Assembly: GCA_003567615.1 (NCBI GenBank)
Contig: PWZC01000297.1
Location: 1-41,307, forward strand
Direction: 5' to 3'
DNA length: 41,307 bases
Source: Gemmatimonadota bacterium
Lineage (GTDB): Bacteria > Gemmatimonadota > Gemmatimonadetes > Longimicrobiales > Gaopeijiaceae
Positions 26,705 through 35,045 of the stretch are shown here, piece by piece. Each line of letters starts with the position of its first letter. Position 1 is the stretch's first letter. The notes under the pieces are model-generated. The model saw only the letters and a program-made list of their open reading frames with translations, searched no databases and was not told where the DNA came from. The translations under genes and the position numbers were made by a program.

Positions 26705-28042
26705 ATGGCCCGGGTGCTGGCCCGGGGAAACCCGGAAACCTGGATCGGATGGTTCCTCGTCATCCCCTCTGCAGCCTTCATCGTCCTGGCCACCCTCACC
26801 CCAGCAGGCCAGTCACACGTCGTGACACAGGACGTGTTCTGCCTGATCTGCGGCGAAGCGGGGATAGCGAACATCCTGCGCAACATCCTCCTCTTCGTCC
26901 CGCTGGGTATGGGACTCGGACTTCTCGTCCGCTCCCCGCTCCTGGCCTGGATCCCTGCCCTCACCCTCACCGTGGGCATCGAGGTCACCCAGCTCTGGAT
27001 TCCGGGGCGGAACCCGCTTGTGGCGGATGTGGCGGCAAACGCTGCCGGGGGCGCCTTGGGTATCGCCTTCGTCCGCACCTTCCGGCGATCGGTCAGGAGG
27101 TCCCGTCCGTCGTTGGCGGCGGCGGCATGGATGACCCTTCCCTTTCTCGTCTTCATCCTCTCCGGGTGGGCATTTCAGCTCACACCTCCTGAACCACCCC
27201 ATTTCCTGCAGCTTCAACCCGATCTTCGCCACCTGGCCCTGTACGAAGGCAGGGTCTCGCAGGCCGTGCTGGGCGAGCGCAGGATCCGACCCGAGCGGGT
27301 TGCGGATCCCGAGTTCCTGGAAGATCAACTCTTTCGAGGCGACACGCTCCGAATCGAGGTGGAAGTGGCGCCGCGGCGATGGCGAACCGCCTCGCTAGTG
27401 AGCGTGTACACGGCCGAGCGGAAAGAGGTCTTCCTTCTCGGCTTGGCCGGTGACGACGTGGTCCTTCGGCTTCCCTACCGGGCTACCCGCCTGCGCCTCA
27501 CCAGACCGGACCTCCGCCTCACCGACGCGTTGACGGAGCTGGCACTCGGAAGCCAAGCCGAGATCCGGTACCGGGCGGCACCGGAGGGACTGGTGTCCGG
27601 GGGGGCCTGCCTTCACATCCAGGGAACGGTCCCGGGAGATGCCGGGGAAATGGAATCCAGACAATATGCCGAGTGCGGAATCGGACCCACCCTCGGACAC
27701 GGGTGGGGGCTCCTCTATTCCATCGACGGCCTTCCACCGGCCGTCCAGAACGGCGTGCACCTGGCCTGGCTGCTCCTCCTCACCGTTCCGGCCGGCCTCA
27801 TGGCTTCCCGCACCGGGACCGCGCTGGTCCTGGCGGTGGGCGCCGCCGCTACGGCCTGGGCCTCCCCCGTGCTCCTGGACTCGTTGGCCACCACGCCTCC
27901 CATGCAGGTCATGATGACGGTCTCGGGCGTCATCCTGGGGCACTTCCTGCGCCGGGGTTGGGTCGTTCTCGTTCCGCCGCACGGAGCCCCCGTGGGCTTG
28001 CGTCCCGTGCGTCGCAGCGCGGGCTCGCTTCCGTTGCGGTAG
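26705..28042 (+). CDS. VanZ-domain membrane protein with LamG-like insert
   Basis: A protein of 445 aa. The N-terminal third has the VanZ pattern in four helices, with ILRNILLFVPLGMGLG, VGIEVTQLWIPGRNPLVAD and VAANAAGGALG. A soluble middle region (about residues 175-340) resembles a LamG/concanavalin domain. The C-terminus has three or four more hydrophobic segments. VanZ-plus-LamG proteins occur in exopolysaccharide/exosortase loci; their role is unknown. ATG 26705 has AAAGGAG about eight bases upstream. A run of about 155 bases without a gene separates it from the TonB-dependent receptor. Confidence 0.85.
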   Translation: MARVLARGNPETWIGWFLVIPSAAFIVLATLTPAGQSHVVTQDVFCLICGEAGIANILRNILLFVPLGMGLGLLVRSPLLAWIPALTLTVGIEVTQLWIPGRNPLVADVAANAAGGALGIAFVRTFRRSVRRSRPSLAAAAWMTLPFLVFILSGWAFQLTPPEPPHFLQLQPDLRHLALYEGRVSQAVLGERRIRPERVADPEFLEDQLFRGDTLRIEVEVAPRRWRTASLVSVYTAERKEVFLLGLAGDDVVLRLPYRATRLRLTRPDLRLTDALTELALGSQAEIRYRAAPEGLVSGGACLHIQGTVPGDAGEMESRQYAECGIGPTLGHGWGLLYSIDGLPPAVQNGVHLAWLLLLTVPAGLMASRTGTALVLAVGAAATAWASPVLLDSLATTPPMQVMMTVSGVILGHFLRRGWVVLVPPHGAPVGLRPVRRSAGSLPLR

Positions 28043-28196
28043 CACCACACGGGTCCTCCCAGCGGCTCCGAGGTGGGCGGACCCCTGACCCTCTCGGGCG
28101 GTTCTGCCGCCGCGCCCCTCACGTTCCGGCACGCAACGTGCGACACTGAAGGCTGTTGATCGTGTTCCCACTCCCAAGACCGAGGCTCCTGCTCCC

Positions 28197-31100
28197 GTGA
28201 CGAAGCGTGCGCCCTCCCGTCGTCCCCAGAATCTCCGACCCGTCCGGCCCCTGCGGCCAACCCCTCGATTCCGCCTCTGGAGGGGCCGCCCTCCAAGAGA
28301 GGTATCGGCGGGGCTTCTCCGGCTCGCGCTCATCCTTGGCGGGATGGGATTCTCTCTCCCCCTACAGGCCCAGACCGCCACCACCGGGGCGCTGTCCGGA
28401 CTGGTCACAGGGACGGACGGGGTGGCCCTGGAAGGTGTCGAGGTAGCCCTCATTCGGGTGGGAGAGGAAGAGGAGCGGGTGATCAGCGCCTCCCGGGACG
28501 GCCGCTTTCGCGCCGGTTTCCTTCCTCCCGGTGGGTACCTGGTGGTGGTGGAGCGGTTTGGCTTCGTGCCTGTGCGCGTCTCGGGGGTCCCGATCCGCTC
28601 CGGCTCCGAGGCCGTACTGCAGATCCAACTCCGCGAAGCGGCGCCCCCCGTCACCGAGACGGATCGGTTCACCTTCACCCAGGTGGGTTCGGAGCGGAGC
28701 CGGGGTGCCGGCGCCCTGACGCGCGACGAGGTTCTCGGGATACCCACAGCCGGCGTCGGCCTCACCGACGTCCTGGATCGCTGGTCCCGGGTGGCGCCGT
28801 GGTCACCGGCCGGCCCCGTGGTCGCTGGACTCCCCGGCCATCTGCTTTCCGTATCGGTGGACGGACTGCCCTTCGAACCCGTCTCCCACCCCCGCCTCGG
28901 GCCCGGCCTCTTCCACCTCGGCTCCCTCTCGCCCCTCTTCATGGCTGACCTGGAGTTGGTAGGCCAGGACGTGGATGTGGAAGGGGGTGGCGGCAGCGGC
29001 GCCCGCCTCCGGGGTTCGAGCCTCCGAGGAGGGAACCAGCTGGAGATGGAGGTCCGCACGGGCCTGGGTGCAGGTCCGCTGGGAGCGGAGGATCGCCAGG
29101 GCGGAACACCTCCTTCCACCACCCTTCCCACGGGGTCCGTGCTTATACGGGGAGCCGTCGTCCCGGACACGCTGCAGTTTGCTGCCGGGGTTCATGTGCG
29201 CGAAGCAGCCCGACTCCGAACCCCCCTCGCCGCATCGGGAGCCGAAGCCCGGGACCTGTTCCTGGACCGGGTCGGCGATCCGGAACGCCCGGACGAGCGC
29301 AGGATCGGCCCCACCCGGGTTGATACGTGGCGGGCGGTTTCCGGCTTTGGACGCCTGGATTGGCGATTCGGGGGAAGCAACACCCTGACCCTTCGGACCC
29401 ACGTCGGAGCCATCCGGGACGGGGCCTCCGAGGGGCGTCCTCTCCCTTCGCTGGTGCCACAGGAGGGAGTTGAGGTGACCGACCTCATTCTGGCCGCGGC
29501 CTACGTGGCCCAGACGGGGGAGCGGTCCGCCGTTGAGTTCCGCGCCGGGTACGAGGCCAGCGAACGGGTGTTCGGCGGGCAGGAGTCCTCCCTGGAATTG
29601 GAGGACAGGGTGTGGATCCACGAGGGAGGGATCGTGGCTGGCTCCGATCCGGCGATCCCGGGCCGATTCCGGCAGACCGCCTTCAGGGTTCAACCCCTGA
29701 TCCACTTCAGTGCGGGCCAGGGCCGACACCATTTCAAGGTGGGCGGCGAATTCGCGGCCCGGCAGGTGGAAGAAGACCGGGCCGTGGACGGGCGACCGCT
29801 CGCAGGGTACGCCAGCGTCGCCGCCTTCTCCCGGGGAGAGGGCATACGGCTGCGCACCGAGGGTCCCCGCCGCTCCGTTTCCTTCAGCCGCCCCATGATG
29901 GGGCTCTTCTTCCAGGATCGCTGGAGTGTCACGGAGGATGTCACCGTAACCGCCGGCCTCCGGGGAGATTGGGAATCCCTTCCCCTGGACGACATCCTTC
30001 CCAATGAGGCATGGACCACCCTCACGGGCATCCCCCGGGATCGTCCGGATAGCGACCTGCAGGGTCGTGTCTCCCCCCGGATCGAGGTGGAGTGGAGCCC
30101 CGGTGCCGGCCCGGGGTGGCGGGTGCACGGCGCGGCGGGTATCACGCACGGTCAGGTCCATCCCGGACTCGTGGCCGAGCTCCTGGCTGACTCGGGTGCG
30201 GTGCAGGTGACCCGGAGTCTGGAGGGCGAGGCAGCCACGGAGGTATTCGACACGGACGACGCCTCGGCCCGCGGGCGGACCTTCGCCATACTGGGTCCAC
30301 GCTTCAACGCGCCGCGCACGCAGGCCCTGGAGCTGGAGGTATCCCGGGCGCTGGGGATCGGCACCTGGTTGGGGGCCTCCGTCGGGCTTCGGCGCACCGA
30401 TTTCCTCCCTCGGCGGCGGGACCTGAACCGGACTCCGGCCCCCTTTGCCCGGGATCAGTTCGGAAGAGAGCTGTTCGGTGAGATCGTACAGAGCGGCGAG
30501 ACCGTCGCCATCAGACCCCACTCCGACCGGTGGTTCCAGGAGTTCGACGCGGTGTGGGCGCTTGAATCAGATGGGCACGCCACCTGGTTGGGCACGACGC
30601 TGAGCCTCGGCCACGATGGCGGCGGACCCCTTCGCTTCCACGCCTCCTATACGTTCTCCGAGACCCGCGACAATCTCCCGGCGGGCCTCTCGGGCTGGCC
30701 CGAGGCCGTGGCGGGGCGGCCGGGCGCCCTCGGGAGGAGTGCCGAGTCGGACTGGACGGAAGGTCGCTCGGATTGGGATGTCCCCCATCGCCTGGCGGCA
30801 TGGGGGAGTGTCCAGGTGCTGGAGAGCCCGGGACTGCGTGTCGGTGTCGGATACGGCCTGCAGTCGGGCCTACCATTCACCCCCACTGTCCGGGACTTCC
30901 TGACGCCGGAGAATCCGCTGGGCCCGGGGGCGCTGGCAGGGGTTTCGACCCGGCCGCTGGACATTCCGTCCAACGTCACCGGCCTTGACGCGGTCGCATC
31001 TCGGTGGGCTTGCGTTGGACCGGGAGCGGCTGCCGAGCGCAACACCTGCCGCACCGATCCCATCCACGACCTTTCGCTGAGGGTCGAAGCGCAACTCCTG

Positions 31101-31331
31101 GGAGGAGCCGGATGGGCTCTCTCCGTTCAGGCTGACGCCCTGAACCTTCTGGACCAGGGTCCCGTCCTCCCCGATCCGGCCCTCTTCATCGTGGATGGAG
31201 ACGGACCACTGGGAGACCCCGTGAACGGCCGTCTGGACCTCCCGGTCCGGGTCAACCCGAACTTCGGAGAGCCGCTAGTGCGGCTATCTCCCGGTCGGCT
31301 GATGCGCATCGGCCTAGAGCTGAGGTACTGA
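28197..31331 (+). CDS. TonB-dependent receptor with carboxypeptidase-like regulatory domain
   Basis: A protein of 1044 aa starting with GTG at 28197. A long basic N-terminus leads to a signal peptide ending near LPLQAQ (about residue 60). Next is a carboxypeptidase regulatory-like fold (GALSGLVTGTDGVALEGV to about residue 150), a plug region with LTRDEVLGIPTAG and VSVDGLPFEP, and a long beta-barrel of alternating polar and apolar residues ending RIGLELRY with the terminal aromatic residue. It sits in the outer membrane and would import a ligand using TonB energy, or act only as a barrel, since no clear TonB box is visible. Two bases separate it from the next lipoprotein gene, so the two are one unit. 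Confidence 0.85.
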   Translation: MTKRAPSRRPQNLRPVRPLRPTPRFRLWRGRPPREVSAGLLRLALILGGMGFSLPLQAQTATTGALSGLVTGTDGVALEGVEVALIRVGEEEERVISASRDGRFRAGFLPPGGYLVVVERFGFVPVRVSGVPIRSGSEAVLQIQLREAAPPVTETDRFTFTQVGSERSRGAGALTRDEVLGIPTAGVGLTDVLDRWSRVAPWSPAGPVVAGLPGHLLSVSVDGLPFEPVSHPRLGPGLFHLGSLSPLFMADLELVGQDVDVEGGGGSGARLRGSSLRGGNQLEMEVRTGLGAGPLGAEDRQGGTPPSTTLPTGSVLIRGAVVPDTLQFAAGVHVREAARLRTPLAASGAEARDLFLDRVGDPERPDERRIGPTRVDTWRAVSGFGRLDWRFGGSNTLTLRTHVGAIRDGASEGRPLPSLVPQEGVEVTDLILAAAYVAQTGERSAVEFRAGYEASERVFGGQESSLELEDRVWIHEGGIVAGSDPAIPGRFRQTAFRVQPLIHFSAGQGRHHFKVGGEFAARQVEEDRAVDGRPLAGYASVAAFSRGEGIRLRTEGPRRSVSFSRPMMGLFFQDRWSVTEDVTVTAGLRGDWESLPLDDILPNEAWTTLTGIPRDRPDSDLQGRVSPRIEVEWSPGAGPGWRVHGAAGITHGQVHPGLVAELLADSGAVQVTRSLEGEAATEVFDTDDASARGRTFAILGPRFNAPRTQALELEVSRALGIGTWLGASVGLRRTDFLPRRRDLNRTPAPFARDQFGRELFGEIVQSGETVAIRPHSDRWFQEFDAVWALESDGHATWLGTTLSLGHDGGGPLRFHASYTFSETRDNLPAGLSGWPEAVAGRPGALGRSAESDWTEGRSDWDVPHRLAAWGSVQVLESPGLRVGVGYGLQSGLPFTPTVRDFLTPENPLGPGALAGVSTRPLDIPSNVTGLDAVASRWACVGPGAAAERNTCRTDPIHDLSLRVEAQLLGGAGWALSVQADALNLLDQGPVLPDPALFIVDGDGPLGDPVNGRLDLPVRVNPNFGEPLVRLSPGRLMRIGLELRY

Positions 31332-31333
31332 CC

Positions 31334-33328
31334 ATGTCTTCACCCATCTTCCGCTTTCCCCGCCATCTCCTTTCCCGGCGGTTCGCCGGGACGGGGCGCC
31401 TCGCCATTCCGGCGCTATCCCTCCTGCTCCTGGCCATACTGTCCGCCGGCTGCGAAGGTGCTGACGATGGCTTTCTTCTCTCCGTCGAGGGACGAGCGAG
31501 CGTAGAAGGCGTCGCATTTCTCGACCTGAATCGCGACGGGGTTCGAGGAGCCGGAGAAACCCCACTCGCCGGGCTGCGGATCGCCGTCGTGCAGACGGGG
31601 AGCCGGGACACCCTGGCCCTGGTCACCTCCATGGAGCAGGGAGGCTTCCTGGCCCGCGATCTCCCCGCAGGCACCTATCAGATCGCCGTTCCCGAAGGCG
31701 GGGTGCTGGGTGATTCCCTCCAGGTGACGGGCATCGCCCCTGAGAGGGTCCAGTTGCCGGTTGGAGGAACGGCTCAGGTGGATGTGGGCGTGAGCTTTCC
31801 CGTCCGGACCATCCGCGAAACGCTCCGGGCCCCCATGGGAACGCGGAGTTATGTGGAAGGCACCGTGCTGAACCAACGAGGGTCGCTCCCCGACAACAGG
31901 GTGCACGTCTGGGACGGCGATCGGGCTATCCGGGTCCTGGACGTGGGCACCTTCCCCCACGCACCGGGTGACACCGTGCGCATCCTGGGGCGGGTCGGGC
32001 TGGAGGAAGACCGGGTGGTGCTGACCTCGGGACAGGGCTTCCGGGTGGGAGGGTCGGAGACTGCTCCGTCTCCATTGATCGTGACCTCCCAGGAGGCTCG
32101 AGCGGCCCGGGGCGGTGGATTGGATGCGGCGCTGGTGCGGGTGGAGAACGCCTCGGTAACCGATGTCCGAACGGCCGACGGAACCATCGTGGCCACGGCT
32201 GATGACGGCTCCGGCGGCGTCCAGATCCGCATTCCCCAGGGCCACCTGACGGGAGCGGGGCTTTCGGTACTGGAAGTGGGTGCCACCCTCTCGGTCAACG
32301 GGTTCCTCGAACCCCGGGCGGGGGCTCCAGGAAGCTGGGAACTCCGCACCCGGTCCGGCGCGGACCTCGAGGTGGTGGCCCAGGGAATCATCGAGGGATT
32401 CACCTTCTTCGACCGGAACGGGAGCGGTCAGGTGGATGCAGGCGACACCGCCCTCCCGAACGTCCGCGTTCGCATCTTCAGGACCGGGGATGATACGGCA
32501 CCGGTGGCCGTGGTCCAGAGCGGAAACGACGGCCGCTTCCGCACCGGAACCCTGGACGTGAGAAGCTACCGGCTGGAAGTGGAGGCTGCTTCCCTCCCCG
32601 ACTCCCTTGTGGTCCGGCAGATCACACCGTCACCTGTCACCGTGTCCACGGGTGGGGTCACCCAGGTGGAGATCGCCGTGAGTCACCCCCGGGTAACATC
32701 CGCGGAAGCCCGGACCCTACCGGACGGAACTACCGTATTCCTTCATGGGATCGCCCTCAATGGCCGTGCGACGTTGGGAGACCAGACGGTCCACCTGCGC
32801 GACCCGGCTGGGGCTTTGCGAACGCTCGGACTGAACCAGACGGTCCTGCCCGGCGACCGGGTGCGGATGCGGGGTCGGGTCGCTACGGTGTCCGGACAGC
32901 GGGTGCTGGTGGATGTCACTCCCTTCGTGGAGAGCGAGGGAGGGGTTCCGGCGCCCGTCATCGTCACGACGGCCCAGGCTGCCACCGCAGGAGGAGGACC
33001 ACTGGATGCGGATCTGGTGCGGATGCGCGAAGTGGTTATCCAGTCGGCGGGTCGGGTCGATGAGAACGTAGCGGGCCGCTGGCTCCTGGTGGTCTCCGAC
33101 GGGACCGGTTCCGTGGAAGTGGAGGTCCGCCTGAACGCCGTGGGGATCCCGATGGAACAGGCCGCAGAAATCCTGGCGGTGGGCCAGCGACTCAATCTGA
33201 ACGGACTTCTCATCCCGTTCCTGGCCCCGCCGGAAGATGAGGACGACGAGGTGGACGAGACGGGCCCGACAGCGGGCTGGCGGGTGCACCCCAGGATTCC
33301 CGCCGATCTCGTTCTCCTGGACAGATAG
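31334..33328 (+). CDS. Duplicated surface lipoprotein (SdrB-like and OB-fold-like repeats)
   Basis: A protein of 664 aa with a lipoprotein signal (lipobox LSAGC, after about 40 residues). Two similar halves follow. Each begins with an SdrD B-like domain, with a calcium-loop-like segment FLDLNRDGVRGAGETPL in the first and FFDRNGSGQVDAGDTALP in the second. Each continues with a region resembling the OB-fold DUF5689 type (VRILGRVGLEEDRVVL and VRMRGRVATVSGQRVL). The start is 2 bases after the TonB-dependent receptor gene. By position it resembles the lipoprotein partner of a SusCD-like pair, but it has no SusD fold. Function unknown. Confidence 0.8.
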   Translation: MSSPIFRFPRHLLSRRFAGTGRLAIPALSLLLLAILSAGCEGADDGFLLSVEGRASVEGVAFLDLNRDGVRGAGETPLAGLRIAVVQTGSRDTLALVTSMEQGGFLARDLPAGTYQIAVPEGGVLGDSLQVTGIAPERVQLPVGGTAQVDVGVSFPVRTIRETLRAPMGTRSYVEGTVLNQRGSLPDNRVHVWDGDRAIRVLDVGTFPHAPGDTVRILGRVGLEEDRVVLTSGQGFRVGGSETAPSPLIVTSQEARAARGGGLDAALVRVENASVTDVRTADGTIVATADDGSGGVQIRIPQGHLTGAGLSVLEVGATLSVNGFLEPRAGAPGSWELRTRSGADLEVVAQGIIEGFTFFDRNGSGQVDAGDTALPNVRVRIFRTGDDTAPVAVVQSGNDGRFRTGTLDVRSYRLEVEAASLPDSLVVRQITPSPVTVSTGGVTQVEIAVSHPRVTSAEARTLPDGTTVFLHGIALNGRATLGDQTVHLRDPAGALRTLGLNQTVLPGDRVRMRGRVATVSGQRVLVDVTPFVESEGGVPAPVIVTTAQAATAGGGPLDADLVRMREVVIQSAGRVDENVAGRWLLVVSDGTGSVEVEVRLNAVGIPMEQAAEILAVGQRLNLNGLLIPFLAPPEDEDDEVDETGPTAGWRVHPRIPADLVLLDR

Positions 33329-33478
33329 ATCGAAATCGTGCAAGCCACCCCGAACTCTGAACCACGAGAAAGGAACTGCCAAGCCTGATGCGCCGGATAG
33401 TCGACCTCCACCCATGCCCCCTGGGCGGGCTCTGTCTTGCTTCGCCCCGCTCAACTGTCGGGGATAGGGAGGTGTATT

Positions 33479-35026
33479 GTGGCTGACTCCGAGGTACTCA
33501 TTCTCGTGCTCGTCGCCGTGGCAATCGGGCTTGCCGTCGCGGCATGGTATGGGCGGCAGCGGCGTCGGCAGCGACGGCAGGACATGGAACCTCCCCTTCT
33601 GGTCTTTCCACTTTCCGGATCCAGCCATCGAGACCCGGAAGCACGGGAAGAGCGGCGGCGTCGAGCGGACCGGCTCCACGAAGCTCAACAGGATCGGAGC
33701 GGAGCAGAAGATTCCGCTGGGCCCGCTAAGGTCTTCGCCGGATCGCCGGCGGCTGTAGGGGCTGAACCGCCCTGGTCGACCGCGGCCCGAGGGACCTCGG
33801 ATACCGTCTCACCGGGCGCCCCCCCGGAGGCGAGAGAGGACACTCCTCGTCCCACGCCCCGGGTAATGGTGGCCGGAGGTCCCATGGAGGGAACCCTCCA
33901 ACTTCTTCCCGGTCGCTTGGAGCTTCTGGCTGGAGGGTCGGATTCCCTGGCCCGGGAGGTCCGGTTCGTCCGGGTTCCCGGTCGGGATCCCGAGGTGACT
34001 TTTGGTCGGGACGAAGGAAAACCGTTCGTTCACATCCGGCTCGACCTGCCCACCGTGAGTCGGAAACAGGCCCGGCTGCGGTTCAGGGAGGGGCGCTGGA
34101 CCCTCTTCAACGAGTCCGGGACCAACCCGACCCTGGTGGAGGGGAAACCCGTGCCCGCCGACGGAAAGGGTCGGGTTCTTGCCGACGGGGATCGGGTGGA
34201 TATGGGGACGGTGGTCTACCGTTTCCACCAGCCCGGGGCCACCGGAGCGGTGACGATCGCCGAGGACGGCCTGGCTGAGCGCAGTTCGTGGTTCAGCGAC
34301 CAGGGGCGCCGGGCCACGAATCAGGATGCCGTGGCGGTCCGGACCCTTCCCGATGGCCGCGAGCTTGCCGTAATCTGTGACGGCATCGGCTCCCATTCCC
34401 AGGGCCGCACTGCCAGCCACCTCGCGCTGGACGTTCTCCTGAAGACGTTGGAGGAAGGCGCCGGCCTCGAGGCGGGCGTATTGACAGCGCACCGGGCGAT
34501 TCGGACAAGGATCGAGGACGAGCCCGATCTCAAGGGAGTCGGCACTACCCTGGTGGCGGTTCTCCGGGACGGGGACGGCTATGAGCTGGCCAACGTGGGA
34601 GACAGCCGCGCCTATCGACTGGACCCGGAGGGGATGACCCGCCTGACCCGAGACCACTCCTTCGCCGCCGAGGTCCGCCAGGACGGGCACATGTCAGAGG
34701 AGGAACTGGCCCGCTCTCCCTGGCGCAATGCCATCACCCGACACCTGGGTGAGGAGGGCGAGGTGGAGGTGGACCTCTTCGGTCAGTTCCGGGCGATGGA
34801 CCCTCACCTTCTCCTCCTCTGCTCGGACGGACTCCACGGAGTACTGGATGATGATGCCATCGCCACCGTGACCCGGCAGTCCGTCACGGCCGCAGGTGGC
34901 GTCCGGGGTGTGGCTCGAGCGCTGGGAGAAGAGGCACTCCGCCGCGGCGGCGACGACAACGTCTCGGTCATCGCCCTGACCTTCAAGCCTTGGAGCAACG
35001 GCGAACAGGAGGGGGGGGACGGATGA
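33479..35026 (+). CDS. Membrane FHA-PP2C protein phosphatase
   Basis: A protein of 515 aa. GTG 33479 follows GGGAGG by six bases. One membrane helix (residues 6-24) is followed by a charged linker. An FHA domain (about 150-245) has FGRDEGKPFVHIRLDLPTVSRKQARL for phospho-Thr binding. A PP2C (PPM) phosphatase then has RRATNQDAVAV, VICDGIGSHSQG, GVGTTLVAVL, ANVGDSRAYRL, LLCSDGLHGVL and GGDDNVSVIAL. The metal-binding Asps are in place. It should remove phosphate from Ser/Thr, most likely on the kinase encoded 19 bases downstream. The last codons run through G8 at 35011-35018. Confidence 0.93.
   Translation: MADSEVLILVLVAVAIGLAVAAWYGRQRRRQRRQDMEPPLLVFPLSGSSHRDPEAREERRRRADRLHEAQQDRSGAEDSAGPAKVFAGSPAAVGAEPPWSTAARGTSDTVSPGAPPEAREDTPRPTPRVMVAGGPMEGTLQLLPGRLELLAGGSDSLAREVRFVRVPGRDPEVTFGRDEGKPFVHIRLDLPTVSRKQARLRFREGRWTLFNESGTNPTLVEGKPVPADGKGRVLADGDRVDMGTVVYRFHQPGATGAVTIAEDGLAERSSWFSDQGRRATNQDAVAVRTLPDGRELAVICDGIGSHSQGRTASHLALDVLLKTLEEGAGLEAGVLTAHRAIRTRIEDEPDLKGVGTTLVAVLRDGDGYELANVGDSRAYRLDPEGMTRLTRDHSFAAEVRQDGHMSEEELARSPWRNAITRHLGEEGEVEVDLFGQFRAMDPHLLLLCSDGLHGVLDDDAIATVTRQSVTAAGGVRGVARALGEEALRRGGDDNVSVIALTFKPWSNGEQEGGDG
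35011..35018 (+). repeat. G8 tract at the phosphatase/kinase junction
   Basis: Eight G lie in the last codons of the PP2C gene. The kinase frame is open through this point and on to the kinase start. Loss of one G would put the phosphatase in frame with the kinase and make one fused protein. Confidence 0.9.
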
Positions 35027-35045
35027 GTCGGTGGAGGGTGGGCCC

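Noticed and set aside
27395-29170. Open frame of 591 codons on the minus strand
   Set aside because: It spans the opposite strand of the VanZ and TonB-dependent receptor genes and is rich in Arg, Pro and Ser without a domain.
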